Shown: one piece after another, positions 11,204 to 22,089 of the stretch
Layout of the letters: the number at the start of each line of letters is the position of its first letter
Position numbering within the stretch: the stretch's first letter is position 1
The notes under the pieces: model-generated
Told to the model about the DNA's origin: nothing
Database searches by the model: none
The model's input: only the letters and a program-made list of their open reading frames with translations
NCBI GenBank assembly: GCA_037042185.1
Contig: JAXQJY010000026.1
Location: forward strand, 186,001-250,000
Origin: Sordariomycetes sp. S80-01Y
Taxonomy: Eukaryota > Ascomycota > Sordariomycetes
Direction of reading: 5' to 3'
DNA: 64,000 nucleotides
Made by a program: the position numbers and the translations under genes

Positions 11204-12394
11204 ATGCGTTTCACCTCGCTCGCCGCCATCTCTTTGGCTGGGTTCGCCCACGCCCGCCTTGCTGGCCTGGAGCCTCGCCGGCCTTCTCATCAAGAAGAGT
11301 GCTGCCCTTGCCCAGTGGATGGACAGCCCGACGTCCCCGTCACAGTTACAGTCACGGAGCCAGCCACGACCATCTACGCCCCGGAGAAGACAGTGACCGT
11401 CGACAAGGTCGTATCGCACCCCGTCGAGACTGTCTACGTCAGCGAGGAGCCGGAGACTGTCCCAACGCCTAAGCCTGTCACCAAGGAGATTCCGGAGAAG
11501 GAGGAGAGCGATGTCGTCACCAAGACGGTCCGACCTGAGCCGGAGGAGTCGCCTGACATGCCGGAAGAGAATCCCGACGAGGAGGAGCCAGAGCACTCGG
11601 CCGAAGGTCCCAAGACCGTGACGGTTCACCCGCCTCAAGTATCGCCCAGCGACCCAGAGATTGTCACCGTCACACTCGTCCCCGAGAACCCTACTTCTGA
11701 GCCTACCCCACAGGACACCCGCGAGCAGCCGAAGGTGGTCACCAAGACTCTTACGTCCAAGCCCAAGCCTGATGACCAGACCAAGACAATTGTCGAAGAG
11801 CCAGCTATTGAGACCGCCGATCCTGAGACCAAGACGATTGTTCAAGAGCCTGAGACCAAGACCGTCGTCGATGAGCCAGCCATGGAAACGCACGAAGCTG
11901 AAACCGTCGTTCTCAGCCACGAGCCCAGCATCGTGACCGTCACCGAGGGCGCGTCGGTCACCTCGAAGACGGTCCAGATTCCCCACACCGTCACGGTTGG
12001 CCCCAACCCCGAGACCATCGTTCAGACCGACGACCACATGAAGACTGTTACCGAGACCGTGACTGACAGCCACGGCAACATCGACATCGAAATCATCATC
12101 ATCAACATCAACACCGGCGACAAGACGTGCCACATGAAGAACAGCGGCGAGCCTTGCCCCGATGTTGGCGACGAGGTGACCGTGGTGCCTACTCCCGAGA
12201 CCACGGCCTGCGCTTCGGTTGAGCCATCGACGATCATCGAGACGACCTTCAACACGGTCACGGTTACTGTCGACGAGTACTACCCAATCAAGCCCAACGG
12301 CACCGCGTCAATGGGCGTCGCGCACGCCACGGGCTCCACGACTCCGCGGTCGAGGAAGCCCAGGGGTCCTCAGCCCCAACAGCGATGGTGGTGA
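11204..12394 (+). CDS. Secreted Glu/Thr/Val-rich repeat protein
   Basis: 396 residues from the ATG at 11204. I chose this start because a signal peptide begins here (MRFTSLAAISLAGFAHA); the frame stays open back to 11090 but those 38 codons translate leader sequence. A short CC-P-CP cluster follows the signal peptide. Residues of about 45-310 are imperfect repeats with two motifs: T-V-T-V/T-V-x-x-P and T-K-T-I/V-V-x-E-P, the second in several near-tandem copies at about 180-240. The protein is strongly acidic and rich in Thr, Val, Pro and Glu, so a stiff, possibly O-glycosylated wall or extracellular protein is likely. The tail is basic (PRSRKPRGPQPQQRWW) and I see no GPI signal. Family not recognised. 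Confidence 0.7.
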   Translation: MRFTSLAAISLAGFAHARLAGLEPRRPSHQEECCPCPVDGQPDVPVTVTVTEPATTIYAPEKTVTVDKVVSHPVETVYVSEEPETVPTPKPVTKEIPEKEESDVVTKTVRPEPEESPDMPEENPDEEEPEHSAEGPKTVTVHPPQVSPSDPEIVTVTLVPENPTSEPTPQDTREQPKVVTKTLTSKPKPDDQTKTIVEEPAIETADPETKTIVQEPETKTVVDEPAMETHEAETVVLSHEPSIVTVTEGASVTSKTVQIPHTVTVGPNPETIVQTDDHMKTVTETVTDSHGNIDIEIIIININTGDKTCHMKNSGEPCPDVGDEVTVVPTPETTACASVEPSTIIETTFNTVTVTVDEYYPIKPNGTASMGVAHATGSTTPRSRKPRGPQPQQRWW

Positions 12395-13571
12395 GAGGCG
12401 ACGAAGGGCAGTTAACATACGGAGGATCAGGTAATATGGTAATGTGTGGGCTGTTCTTACAAACATTTGTTGCATAGTTTCCCTTTCGCAGGGCTTAATA
12501 ATATATCTCTTTCTGTTAAGCGATGTCTACTCCGTACCAAGGTGACATACTACGATACCAGACCCCTGACCGCCGTATGCGCGTGGAAGCCCATTGGTGT
12601 ACCTTGCAGCGTGAGCCGCCTACGGCACAGTCAACGATGCGGTGCTCCTCGGGAAGAGATCGGCCAATGCGAGGTCGAGCTCAGGCTGCGACGAGGCACG
12701 TCTCGAGTCATCGATGCACCCACCGATCAGCCTCGTTTGTTTCAGGTCCACCCCTCCCAGGATCGATCTGGCCTCCCACGCGCCAATGTGTATCGCCCAG
12801 GAGCCCCACGGCGCAAGACAAGCTTTCGCCAATTCTCGCCAGTTGCTTCGTCCGCTGAGCTTGACGCGACTTCTGCAGACAGCTCTCCACGGGCGTGGAC
12901 CCTGCGTTCCCAGGCATGCGGTTCAACACAAGGCGCTTCCCTTCGCGTCCTCTTCCTCTGCTGCCACGCGAGATGCCTTACCTTACGCGCGTTCCACCAG
13001 ACACACTATGAGGAGGCACCCAAGTGCGCCGTATCGACTCGTGCCGGCTTCCGAGCCATCTGCCATGAGCCCACTAAAAATCCAGGCACAGGCACAGGCA
13101 CAGGCATAGCGCCAGTCTGGCGGCCTGCCACATGCCGATCTGCTGAAATCGATTCGCGACACACGGGCTTTTTCGTCATTGCTGCGCCCTGCATCTGGTC
13201 TGATCTTGGCTCCGGCTCCCGCCTGTCTTTGCTTCTACCGACCACTCTTCAACTTCTCCTGGATCGTTTGCTCTCGCTTCGGCTGCAATTGCCGCACATC
13301 GGGACAGCCTCAACATTAGCTCCTTCCCTTTGCTCTGAATTGGTCTTGGGCAATCTCAGCTCAGGAAAGTGCGACCTACACTCCTCCCTTCTCGACTGTG
13401 TGTTTTGACTTGACCTCGATTTGGGCTCCATCACCACAAGCTTCACCTCAGCATCGCCGTGATCCTGCCTCGGCCCTCATCCAGAACTCGACTACCCGCT
13501 GAGCCATCTCCCTTGATCGTCTACGTCTTAATTCTCCGTCACTCGCGGCTCGTGCGCCTCGGCGGCTCACG
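12395..13571. other. Intergenic, nothing recognised
   Basis: Upstream region of the glycosyltransferase-like gene. A 320-codon open frame crosses it (12446-13408) but its composition is that of shadow sequence. A short CAGGCA tandem repeat sits near 13083-13106. Confidence 0.55.
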
Positions 13572-15058
13572 ATGCCCAACTTCCGCTCCCGCCTCGCCCT
13601 GTCCGCAGCCGCCGTCTTCACCCTCATCCTCTTCCTCACCTCTACGCAAACCCTTCGTCCGTCGCGAACGCCCCTCCACCTGAGCAAGCCACCCGACAGC
13701 GCCATTGATCACATCCCCCGCGAGAGCGATGGCCTACTTCCGCGTTACTGGTCCACTGCCGACGTCCATGCGCCAGGCGACAGCGCTATTGACGACATGC
13801 CGACAAACGTGAACAAGGTGATGGGGCTGGTGTTTTACGGGCGAAGAGAAATTGCCTCGATTTTGGATTGCTATCTGAAGAGAAATCTAGCCAAGAATGG
13901 GGGTTTGTTGGACGGGGTTATCTTTGTCGAAAGGGCCACTGATCCCATGGACTTGGCTTTCCTGGATCACCTCCTCGACAGCGAACCGGACTATCAGCGA
14001 TGGAAGATCCGACGACCCAACCAGACGCGGCGCAAGGGAGACTACAGTGCGGCGTACGAGAAGATCGAAGACGAAACCATGTATATCAAGATCGACGACG
14101 ACATCGTATTCATCGAGGACTCCGTCATACCCAGCCTGGTGCATACCAAGGCCGCGAGGCCGGATATCTACGTCGTCAGCGCCAACGTTGTGAATCAGCC
14201 GATGATGAGCTGGGTGCATTGGAATCTCGGCGCTGTGAAGCCGTACATGCCGGAAATCAGTGGTTCGTTCAGGCATTTCTGGCACGACGAGTTCAACTGG
14301 CGACCAAGCACCTTGCCGGACTGGAAGGGCGATTCGAGCTTCAATGCTACGACCTTCGTACCGCCCGAGGGCCAGCAGCATCGATGGCTCCCGTTGAGGG
14401 GTGAGCAGGGTCGCCTGCTGAACAACATCACCCCAATCGCGAGCACCGAGTACGACCCCTACGGCCCGGGCTGGAGGAGGTGGCAGATCGCGGCGCAGGA
14501 GCACTACTCTTTCCTGGAATCACTGGAGAGCAACGAGCTTTGGAGGTACAAGTTCAATATGTGGGATTTCCAGACAAACCGTATGGGCATCCAGCTTGTG
14601 GCCATGAACGGGCGGGACATCAACCTGGCGAAGCCGATTGAGAAGGACGACGAGTGGCACTTTGGCGTGACCATGCCGAAAAAGCTCGGAAGGCGTAGGT
14701 CACGCACGTGTTCCTCTTGAAGTACCCCATACTGACAGTGACAGTTGCCGTCGCCGACGGCCGAGGCGTGGCAGCGCACTACGCTTTCCGCACCCAGTTC
14801 CAGACCGAGGGCGCACCAGACGGCACCGGCGGCCTCAACGCGACCGACCTCCTGGACCGCTATCGATCGTTCGCGATGGAGAACATCTGCATCAGCCCTC
14901 TGCTGTGGGTCAGCCCCAAGGACGATGAACGCCTCAACCTGGCAGCGGGGCCACGGCCACCGAAGCAGCCGGAGAGGAAGAGGCCCGAGCAGAAGAAACT
15001 GACCAAGGACACCAAGGAAAAGGAAAAAGACAAGAAGGGAGACAAGGGAGGAAAATAG
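13572..15058 (+). CDS. Type II membrane glycosyltransferase-like protein with DDD motif
   Basis: Two exons, 13572-14694 and 14745-15058 (intron GTAGGT...ACAG, 50 nt), give 478 residues. A single hydrophobic segment at about residues 9-24 acts as signal anchor, so the rest would face the Golgi or ER lumen. The core reads like a glycosyltransferase: KVMGLVFYGRRE opens the domain near residue 82, and MYIKIDDDIVFIED at about 170-183 carries the D-x-D type metal/nucleotide-sugar motif. Two NxS/T sites (NNIT, FNAT) are present. The C-terminal 35 residues are a Lys/Glu-rich charged tail. Donor and acceptor are unknown and the exact family is not recognised; a non-catalytic relative is possible. Confidence 0.7.
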
Positions 15059-16427
15059 ACGTGCTTGATTTACAATGGCGTTCGGAAGTTACACAGCGGG
15101 ATACACGGTTGTACATTTTTCTAATGGGACGGTGGTGTTATTTGGCCATCATAATACTGATGAATTGCTTATCTTCCATTTCATGTTTCACTGGACCGCC
15201 GCCCAAAGTCGAGACGCGAGCAGGCGTCGGTCAGATCATGGTGCCGTTCCAAAGACCTAGATGAACCGCGTGGAAAGGCGGCAGCGGAGAGGATTCGAGT
15301 TACGCCAACGACCGCCAACTTTTCCAGAGAGTCCCATGAACCCGAGTCTCCCTTATTTATATGTCACAGAGAAGACCGATCTTTCTTGGTCTCAAGAGCT
15401 CATCGCAACACGCATCACCTCACCAAGCTGCGTCTATCAAAGGTTAGCTCAAGAGGATGAACAAACGCCATCGACGCACGCTACGGTTCATGGACGAGGA
15501 ATGTTCATGGACGAGGAATTCAGTCCCAGGGTGAGCGTCGCGTGAATCATCACGCGGCCTGTACGTGTGAAGCTGTCGAGGCATGGATCGCACTGGCGTT
15601 ACACTGTCTCGACGGCGTTGGGCGGCGTGCATGAGTCTGACGGATAGAGACAGAGCGCGGAGATGAAGGTGTTGCCGTTTCTGCTGTGACCACATCATAA
15701 TGTCGGACGACCGTTGTTTAATTGCGTGGCGTGAGAGGCTTATGGGTAAAGTAAACAACTCGTCGCGCCATGCAGCTTTCGACTCAACCATCCTATCTCC
15801 CGTTTACTCACCTCTACGACGAGAGATCCAACTGACCCATGAATCACGTCTCATGACAATCAAATCAGCACTGCAGCTTGTGCTCTTGGCCTAGTTAAGT
15901 CTCTTGGGCTCTTCGGGCTCTACGAGCGCGATCGCCCCCGTTCACCGGGGACACGTCTCCCTCTGAGCATGGCCTTGTCACGGTAGACATGACACCAACG
16001 TTCATCAAGGGGATGCGAACATGGCAAAAGACCTGTAATGAAGAAGCACATTCGTCTTCCTCACGAGATCTTCCCTAGGTTGAATTTGTTGTGCTGAGGA
16101 TGAGGGGGGCATAGTTATCACTTGCAAAAAACTCGGAGTGGAGGGGAAAGGGGTAGGTATAGGGCATGGAGTTATGAAAGAGGGGGTCATGGTAAAGATT
16201 ATACGACAGTAGTCTCCCCAAACATGCTTAGATCACTTTGACGAGTATCATGGATCACTGGCAGTGGGTATAAAAGCACTGTGCCTCCAATTGGTATCAT
16301 ACTCGTTGATTAAACAAATAAACGCTAGGAACAAAAACAACAACGTCCCTCACGTGTACCACCACTCGTCCCCTAAGCCCGCAGCTGCAGTCACGAATCG
16401 CAATGATGTCCTCTTAGAAAGACACGC
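15059..16427. other. Intergenic between convergent 3' ends, nothing recognised
   Basis: The glycosyltransferase-like gene ends on the left and the sugar transporter ends on the right, so both terminators should lie here. Short open frames only; no repeat or RNA gene seen. Confidence 0.5.
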
Positions 16428-18124
16428 TTACGAGAGCGACTTGCCGTCGAACCTCTCCTCCTGGTGCTGGAGCTGCACCTCCTTCTCCACCTGGTCGAAG
16501 TCGATGTGGGCGACGGCGTTCTCGCCGTCGAAGATGCGGGCGATCTCTTCCAGGGTGGGACCCTTGGTCTCGGGGTACATGAAGTAGACGAAGACGAGCT
16601 CGACGGTGTCCCAGAGGGTGTAGAAGAGCATAAAGTTCCAGTGGTTGGGCAGGTTGCTCCAGGCAAGCTTGTTGGTTTGGCTGCGGATGGGTTAGCATGT
16701 TTCCCTACACGACGGGGGCAGAGAGAAGGGAGTACGTACTTGCCAATGGCGAGGATAGCCTGGACGGTAATGTTCATGATCATCATGCCCTTAGCACGGA
16801 GGTGGAAAGGCAGAATCTCAAGAGCGTAGGCAACGAGGAGACCGGAGAAACCAATGGCGTAGAAGACACCGAAGAGCCAGATGAAGGGCAGCTGGGCATA
16901 GCCGGCACCCTGGTTGGTGATCTTGACACCGTCGGGGAACTCCTCAGAGACGGGAACCTTGACCTCAGAGTTCTCGTAGACGGCACCGGTGATGGTCCAG
17001 AGGGTGAAGGAGGCGACCATGCCGCAGGCGGAGGTGAGGAAGAGAGGGCGACGACCGAAGCGATCAACGCAGAGGGCAGCAGCAATCGAGACGGAGAGAT
17101 CGAGGATGGTCTTGCCAGCGGACAGGGCGAGCTTCTGGTCCTGCTCGGTGATACCCGCACCCTCGTAGATGATGTCCATGTAGTTGGAGAAGAGGGCGTT
17201 ACCCGAGTACTGCGAGATGATACCGAGGGAGATGATGATGGCCAGACGCCACAGGTTGCCCTTGGTCCTGAAGAAGTCGAGGTACGAGGTGGAGCGGTTG
17301 CTGTTGCGGTCGGCCTGGATGGTCTCCTTGATCTCGCGGTACTGGAATTGGACGAGGGGGTCGTTCTCGTCGCCGCCACCGTGGTGCTTGGCCAGCACGG
17401 CAAGAGCCTCCTCAGACTTGTCCTTGTTGACGAGGAAACGAGGGGACTCGGGGATCCACCAGATACCGACGAGCTGCATCATGGAGGGGACGGCCTGGAT
17501 GAAGGTGATGGACCTCCAGGACCAGTGGCCGCCGATGGAGGCGGTTCCCCAGCCGACGCAGGACACGATGAGGGAGCCCAAGTTCCAGAGACAGTTGTAG
17601 ACGGCGGTCAGGGGACCACGGTGCTGGGGGTGGCAGATCTCGGTCAGCAGCATGGGCGAACACATCTGCGAGAAGGAGTTGCCGAAACCGAGGACGAAGC
17701 GGCCGCCCATGTACATGTTGTAGCCGGTGGAGAAGGCAGTGAGCATGGCACCGACGATCATGAGAGCGCAGCCGATCATGATGGTGGGCTTACGGCCGAT
17801 CCTGTCCGCAATGAAGGGGGTGACCAGGAAGGAGATGATGGAACCGATGTTGTACATGTTGATGAGGATGCCGAGCTTGTTCGCGTTCTCGTACTCGGGG
17901 AAGAAGTCCTTCCAGTAGTTCATCTGCTGGGAGGTGTTGAGGAGCATGCCATCGTAACCAGTGGTCGCCGAACCGACGAGCAGGAAGATGGACAGGAAGT
18001 AGAGGTTGCGCAGATGAGGCTCCTTGTACCAGGTAACCTTCTCGAACTTGGGAGCCTGCTCGCGGGCAGCGTCCAGCTCGTGAGCCGCAGAGGACTGCAC
18101 GAGGTTCTTGCCGACGTTGACCAT
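16428..18124 (-). CDS. MFS sugar transporter (hexose/lactose permease type)
   Basis: Two exons, 16740-18124 and 16428-16680, with an intron GTACGT...CCGCAG of 59 nt, give 545 residues. Twelve membrane spans of the Sugar_tr family are visible. Family motifs in order: ATTGYDGMLLN in span 1, DRIGRKPT in loop 2-3, GGRFVLGFGNSF in span 4, a W-R-S-I-T stretch after span 5, PESPRFLVNKDKSEEALAVL in the central loop, DRFGRRPLF in loop 8-9, and YPETKGPTLEEIARIFDGE at the end of span 12. Continuing the first exon without splicing gives a low-complexity 577-residue tail, which is wrong. The call of lactose permease-like or hexose transporter rests on the NxxQMxYWK and HPQHRGPLTA stretches; actual sugar not determinable. 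Confidence 0.9.
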
Positions 18125-18310
18125 TTTGGCGGTTTGGCGTCGGAAGACGGTATTACAAGTGATATAAAAAGGGGGTATTGAGTAAGAGGTGCAGGCTGTC
18201 CCAGGCTAGGGGATATCGTCGAGGCCCGACTCGTCTGAAGTGAAGTTCAGAGGTTGACAGTTGTTGACACAGCAAGAAGACGGACAGATGGGAGAGGGGA
18301 TGAGGTTGCA

Positions 18311-18318
18311 CTTATATG
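18311..18318 (-). promoter_or_regulatory. TATA-like box upstream of the sugar transporter
   Basis: CATATAAG on the minus strand, about 190 bases before the transporter ATG. A second A/T-rich run (TTTTTATATC) lies nearer, about 45 bases before the ATG. Motif reading only. Confidence 0.3.
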
Positions 18319-19732
18319 GAGTCGCCCCAGGTCCCCTCGACCCTCAATCTATCGGTGGCAGACCCATGTTGGGGAAGCGAGGTGAGGCCAAGCGGGGGAC
18401 TGGACCAGACTCGCAGTGGCTTGTCCCTCGACGGAAAGGCGGGTAGCCAAGTCCCTTCGTTTGCAAGGTCTCGTGTGCCTCCGAGTTTAAGACCCCGGCA
18501 CATGGGATAATGCCAAATGGATGGGAAATGCAGGACGGGCAGGGGTCGACGGAGCGAAAACGCCAGGCCCCGGACCAGATGAGACCACGAGCCGTTCTGG
18601 TCTCCATCCACATCTCCAGGTCCTTGCAGGACGACTGGGGCATGCACACTGACTTGAGCCGGGGGTGGGGATTGGACGGAAGGGTCCGAGTTGCTTAATC
18701 TCTTCAAACTTTTCTTAAGTTCAGTCTCGCTTCACAGGAACGCCGCGTGCTGTGCCGCGCTTGTGGTCTGGCTGCGTCTCTGCCTGTCTGGAGTCTGGGC
18801 AACGGATCAACAGGCCGTAGGCACAGCCCGCGATCGCAGTCTGTTGACAAGCGCGCCCCGGCCTGGTGGTCCCGGCGAGGCGGATAGGCCATGAGGGTTT
18901 TCACCAACACCTTCAGCCGCCATCGACGGCGAGGACCCGGGCTATAGGCAGATCTAGCAGTCCACTCCGACCGTCTAGCGTTGAAGTTTGGCTGGTTTCC
19001 ACACCCGCCACAGGCCTGTTGGGAAAGCTATATTCTCGTGTTGAGCAAGTCTCGATAGTTGAGTTTGATGCATCAGTCTAGGCTGCGTCTAGTAGTGCTA
19101 AGATAGGCAGGATCCTGCCCTCGTCCAAGTCCCTTTGCCGCGAGGATGCTGTAACCCTCAACGGTCTGAGATCGCGAGGGAGGGTGTCCGGCGCGTTCTA
19201 CACACAAAGACCGCCCGGCAAAAGTAGGCTAAATAGCCATCAGTATATCCATCCAATCAGCGCTTTGCCCGTGTCTCAAGATCACCGAATGGGAGCCGGA
19301 CACAGCCAGGGGCTGATCTGTGTCCCAAAACGTGGAGGCGCTGCTGGGTGCCGCACCACGCCAAGAGCCGTTGAGGGATCGAATTGGTGATGATCCCGAG
19401 TTCTCGACTTGGCTACCGGTTGTGCGAAATGATCAACAGTGGGCACCGGTGGTGGACGGCGAGGACTTTAGCCGGGGGCGAGAGACGTAGACGTGGCGGC
19501 TATTGCCGGAGGCTCGACTATTTCCAATCTCGCTGATTTTGCTGCTCGAATCTTGAATTGTTTGATGAGTTGGCTCGAGAGCTTGGGAGGCACGCCACGG
19601 ACTGTCGAAACAATGGCGGGACAGACTGCCGCGAGCAGCATCCTGCCGGCCTGGCGTTGGCTTGGCGTCGCGAGTTGGAGCTCGTCGGGATCGAGGGCCG
19701 GCATCCACCTCGAGGCCATCTGCTCAGCTGAC
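18319..19732. other. Intergenic, nothing recognised
   Basis: Continuation of the transporter's upstream region and 3' flank of the possible gene at 19733-20320. Overlapping open frames in several phases at 19430-19720 have no recognisable domain. Confidence 0.4.
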
Positions 19733-20320
19733 TCAAGGCACCTCAGATCGTGGCGCGCTCAGGCTGGCGCCACTGCTGGTTCCGCTGGCATTCCTGCCGG
19801 GGAAGGGTACGTACAGGCAGCGTCGAATATAACCTTACGAGATTACTCATTCTGCAATATTGGCGTCTCGATGCCGGCCGACCAGGCCAAGCCATCAGCC
19901 GCCCCCAAAAACATAGTACCTGCCCAATCCCCAGCAGCGTCTATTGATAGAGCAGGGTCTTCGCCTAGGAATGCGTGCCCGGGCTCGGTTGGCGCTCGGT
20001 GCCGTCGTTGGAAGTCCTCCTTGATCCATGGCTGGCCGAGCTGAGATGTCGATACGGGCGTGGGAAGGACGGCTTGCGGCAACGCGGAAGGGTGAGCCTG
20101 GAGAAGGCCCTTCCCCATATCTAGCGGAATCGTGTGGCGAGGGTCCCGCTGGCGGAATCATCGAGTTGGTGGCGCGAATCCGGGGAAGAGGCTGAGGTGT
20201 CTTGTCTGTCTCTACGATTAGCTACAGCTAGCCGACGCGTCAAGACTCAGCGCGTCTGTCGCGTCTGGCTTGTATCTGCTTCTCCACCGTTGCATAGTCC
20301 CCCAGATTGTGCGCGTCCAT
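19733..20320 (-). CDS. Possible small gene, unrecognised, 5' structure unresolved
   Basis: Two exons fit well at the 3' side: 19847-20148 and 19733-19793, joined by a 53-nt intron GTAATC...GGCAG, together 120 codons and a stop, in phase. Their translation has protein-like composition (for example LGQPWIKEDFQRRHRAPTEP and FLGEDPALSIDAAGDWAGTM) unlike the surrounding shadow frames. Upstream, an ATG at 20318-20320 opens MDAHNLGDYATVEKQIQARR, also protein-like, but I could not find a donor that joins it in phase to 20148; a start inside 20148 (ATG at 20116-20118) is the alternative. No family recognised. It could be a real lineage-specific gene, a decayed gene, or chance. Confidence 0.35.
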
Positions 20321-22089
20321 AGTGAGCACCCATTAAGGAAGGATGCATTGTGAGCGCGTCCGAGTGGTGGAGGCCCAGATCCCACGACTGGGCTGTCAGG
20401 TTTCGAGACTGTGGGAGATCGGGGGTGGAGCGCAGTGCGAGGGGGCGGCTCGGCGGGAACGTCTCCGGCGATCTCAAAGGAGCCTCGTTCTGCGCGTGAA
20501 GACGGGCTGATGGCATCGAGAGCCGTCGTTGCGGTGCGGCAAGGCCGAATCATTCTGGCGATGATTCAGTTGGGAAGGGATCGAAAGGCTCGAACGTAAA
20601 TTCGCTCGTCTGGTGTGCGGTTTCGGGTGATCTTGAGCTGCCAGCGGCAGGAGCGCGCAGTCGCTGCCCGTCGTGCCTGCCAAAGGTGCGGCCGGAGAAC
20701 AAAGCCCCTTTGTCTGGGATTCCAGGTCCTTGAAAATTAAATCGCCATGGCAAAGTGACCGGCTCTGAGTTCTCCATGATCCTGTCTTGGACTCGAGATC
20801 TCCCCGTGCTGGTTGTTGGGCGCAAATCTCTGTGCCAGGAGCTGGCTTGTGGGCACGACAAATTGCTGTCAGGTAGCCGGCAAGCGTTTCAGTGCAGCTA
20901 GGAATTCAATATGCTCTCATATGCTCTCATAACAAACTCTGGAATAATTCGTTATGAATATGTCGACATCTATATCCCTTCACGAAGCCACATTTTGAAA
21001 ATGAATGCAACCCTGTTGTACCCATCACTCGTCTGGCCCCTTTCCTTTCCTCTCTCCTGCCACCAGCCGACTACCACTCCCGCAAATTTTCTACCACAAG
21101 CTTCGGAAAGCTACCAAAAAGGATATAGAATCTATGTTTGCTCAATTCGTTTGAAGACTCAGCAGCGGCCGTTGCAGACTCGTCCTTTTCTGCTCTCCCC
21201 AGCGACTCTCCTCCCACCCTTCTTCGAACAGATCCTTCTCTCGAACTCGACGTTGCGATTGCCAGCCTCATTTCGATCAAATTCCTTCTACATTCGTACC
21301 TTGAAAGCTCCAGAGCTTGCACTGACACTGCAGCACCGACAGTGATAGCTCCGCTTATGCTAGCCTCGTCGATAACCTTGCCCCTGATCGATCGTCCGAA
21401 CCCACCGACCGCCAGTCTCTGCCCACCCGCGATCCCAATTTCGAGACGAGCTGTACAGTCTCTTTCAGAGTGTCTGTGTCTGTGGCTAGTACAGGTGACC
21501 GCTAGAGAAGTCCCTTCGACTTCATTTCTGGTGCGTTCTCCTGAAACCTGGCACGAATGCAACAGGTGGTCCTCCTCCCTCACCTCGCAACCGACACGAA
21601 CGACTGTCGTACGGTCCAATACCTTGTAGAAATACATACACAGAACAGTGTTAGATTTGTCATAGGTTTAGTCAATAACGAAGACTTGGGCAACGGCGAG
21701 GCGAGCCAGCGGTGGCGTTGGGCACTCAACCCTGCCGTCAAAGATGGCCACAGTCACGTCAATGGGAAGCCGAGTTGCCAAATCAGTCAGCTATTGGTCT
21801 ACATACCCGGCTCGGAAGCAGCCTTGACGTATTCTATCTATACATAAACGTATCCCTCTTGGGGTATCAAAGCCAAAGATGTTCCACAACGCCTCGTCCT
21901 TCCAATGGTCCTGCGCGCGCAAAGAAATTAACGTCGGCAGCCTTGCAAGCAAAACCGAGAGGACAGTGCAAGTCTGAAAGCAAACCAGAGCAATTCAAGC
22001 CGCTTGCACACATAGTTCCAGGGAAATGTACACGGTCATCTTCCAATTTGTCTTGCCGACTCACTGGAACAAACCTTCTCCGCCATTGC
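20321..22089. other. Intergenic, nothing recognised
   Basis: 3' flank of the dynamin-like gene. Two overlapping antiparallel frames (about 160-190 codons) at 21071-21637 are Ser/Thr/Leu-rich and not convincing. C/T-rich on the + strand at 21000-21300. Confidence 0.45.

Noticed and set aside
11171-12133. 320-codon frame antisense to the secreted repeat protein
   Set aside because: Asp/Gly/Leu/Arg repeat pattern is the complement of the Glu/Thr/Val repeats; the sense strand has the signal peptide.
12446-13408. 320-codon open frame on the + strand
   Set aside because: Composition is rich in Arg, Cys, Ser and Leu with no domain, no orthodox start context, and it ends just before a real gene's leader. 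Read as chance in GC-rich DNA.
16697-18181. 494-codon frame antisense to the sugar transporter
   Set aside because: It mirrors the codons of the real transporter on the other strand; Glu/Asp/Gly/Val-rich shadow with no domain.
21071-21637. Overlapping frames of 163 and 188 codons on opposite strands
   Set aside because: Neither has recognisable motifs; both lie in C/T-rich DNA beyond the dynamin gene's stop codon.
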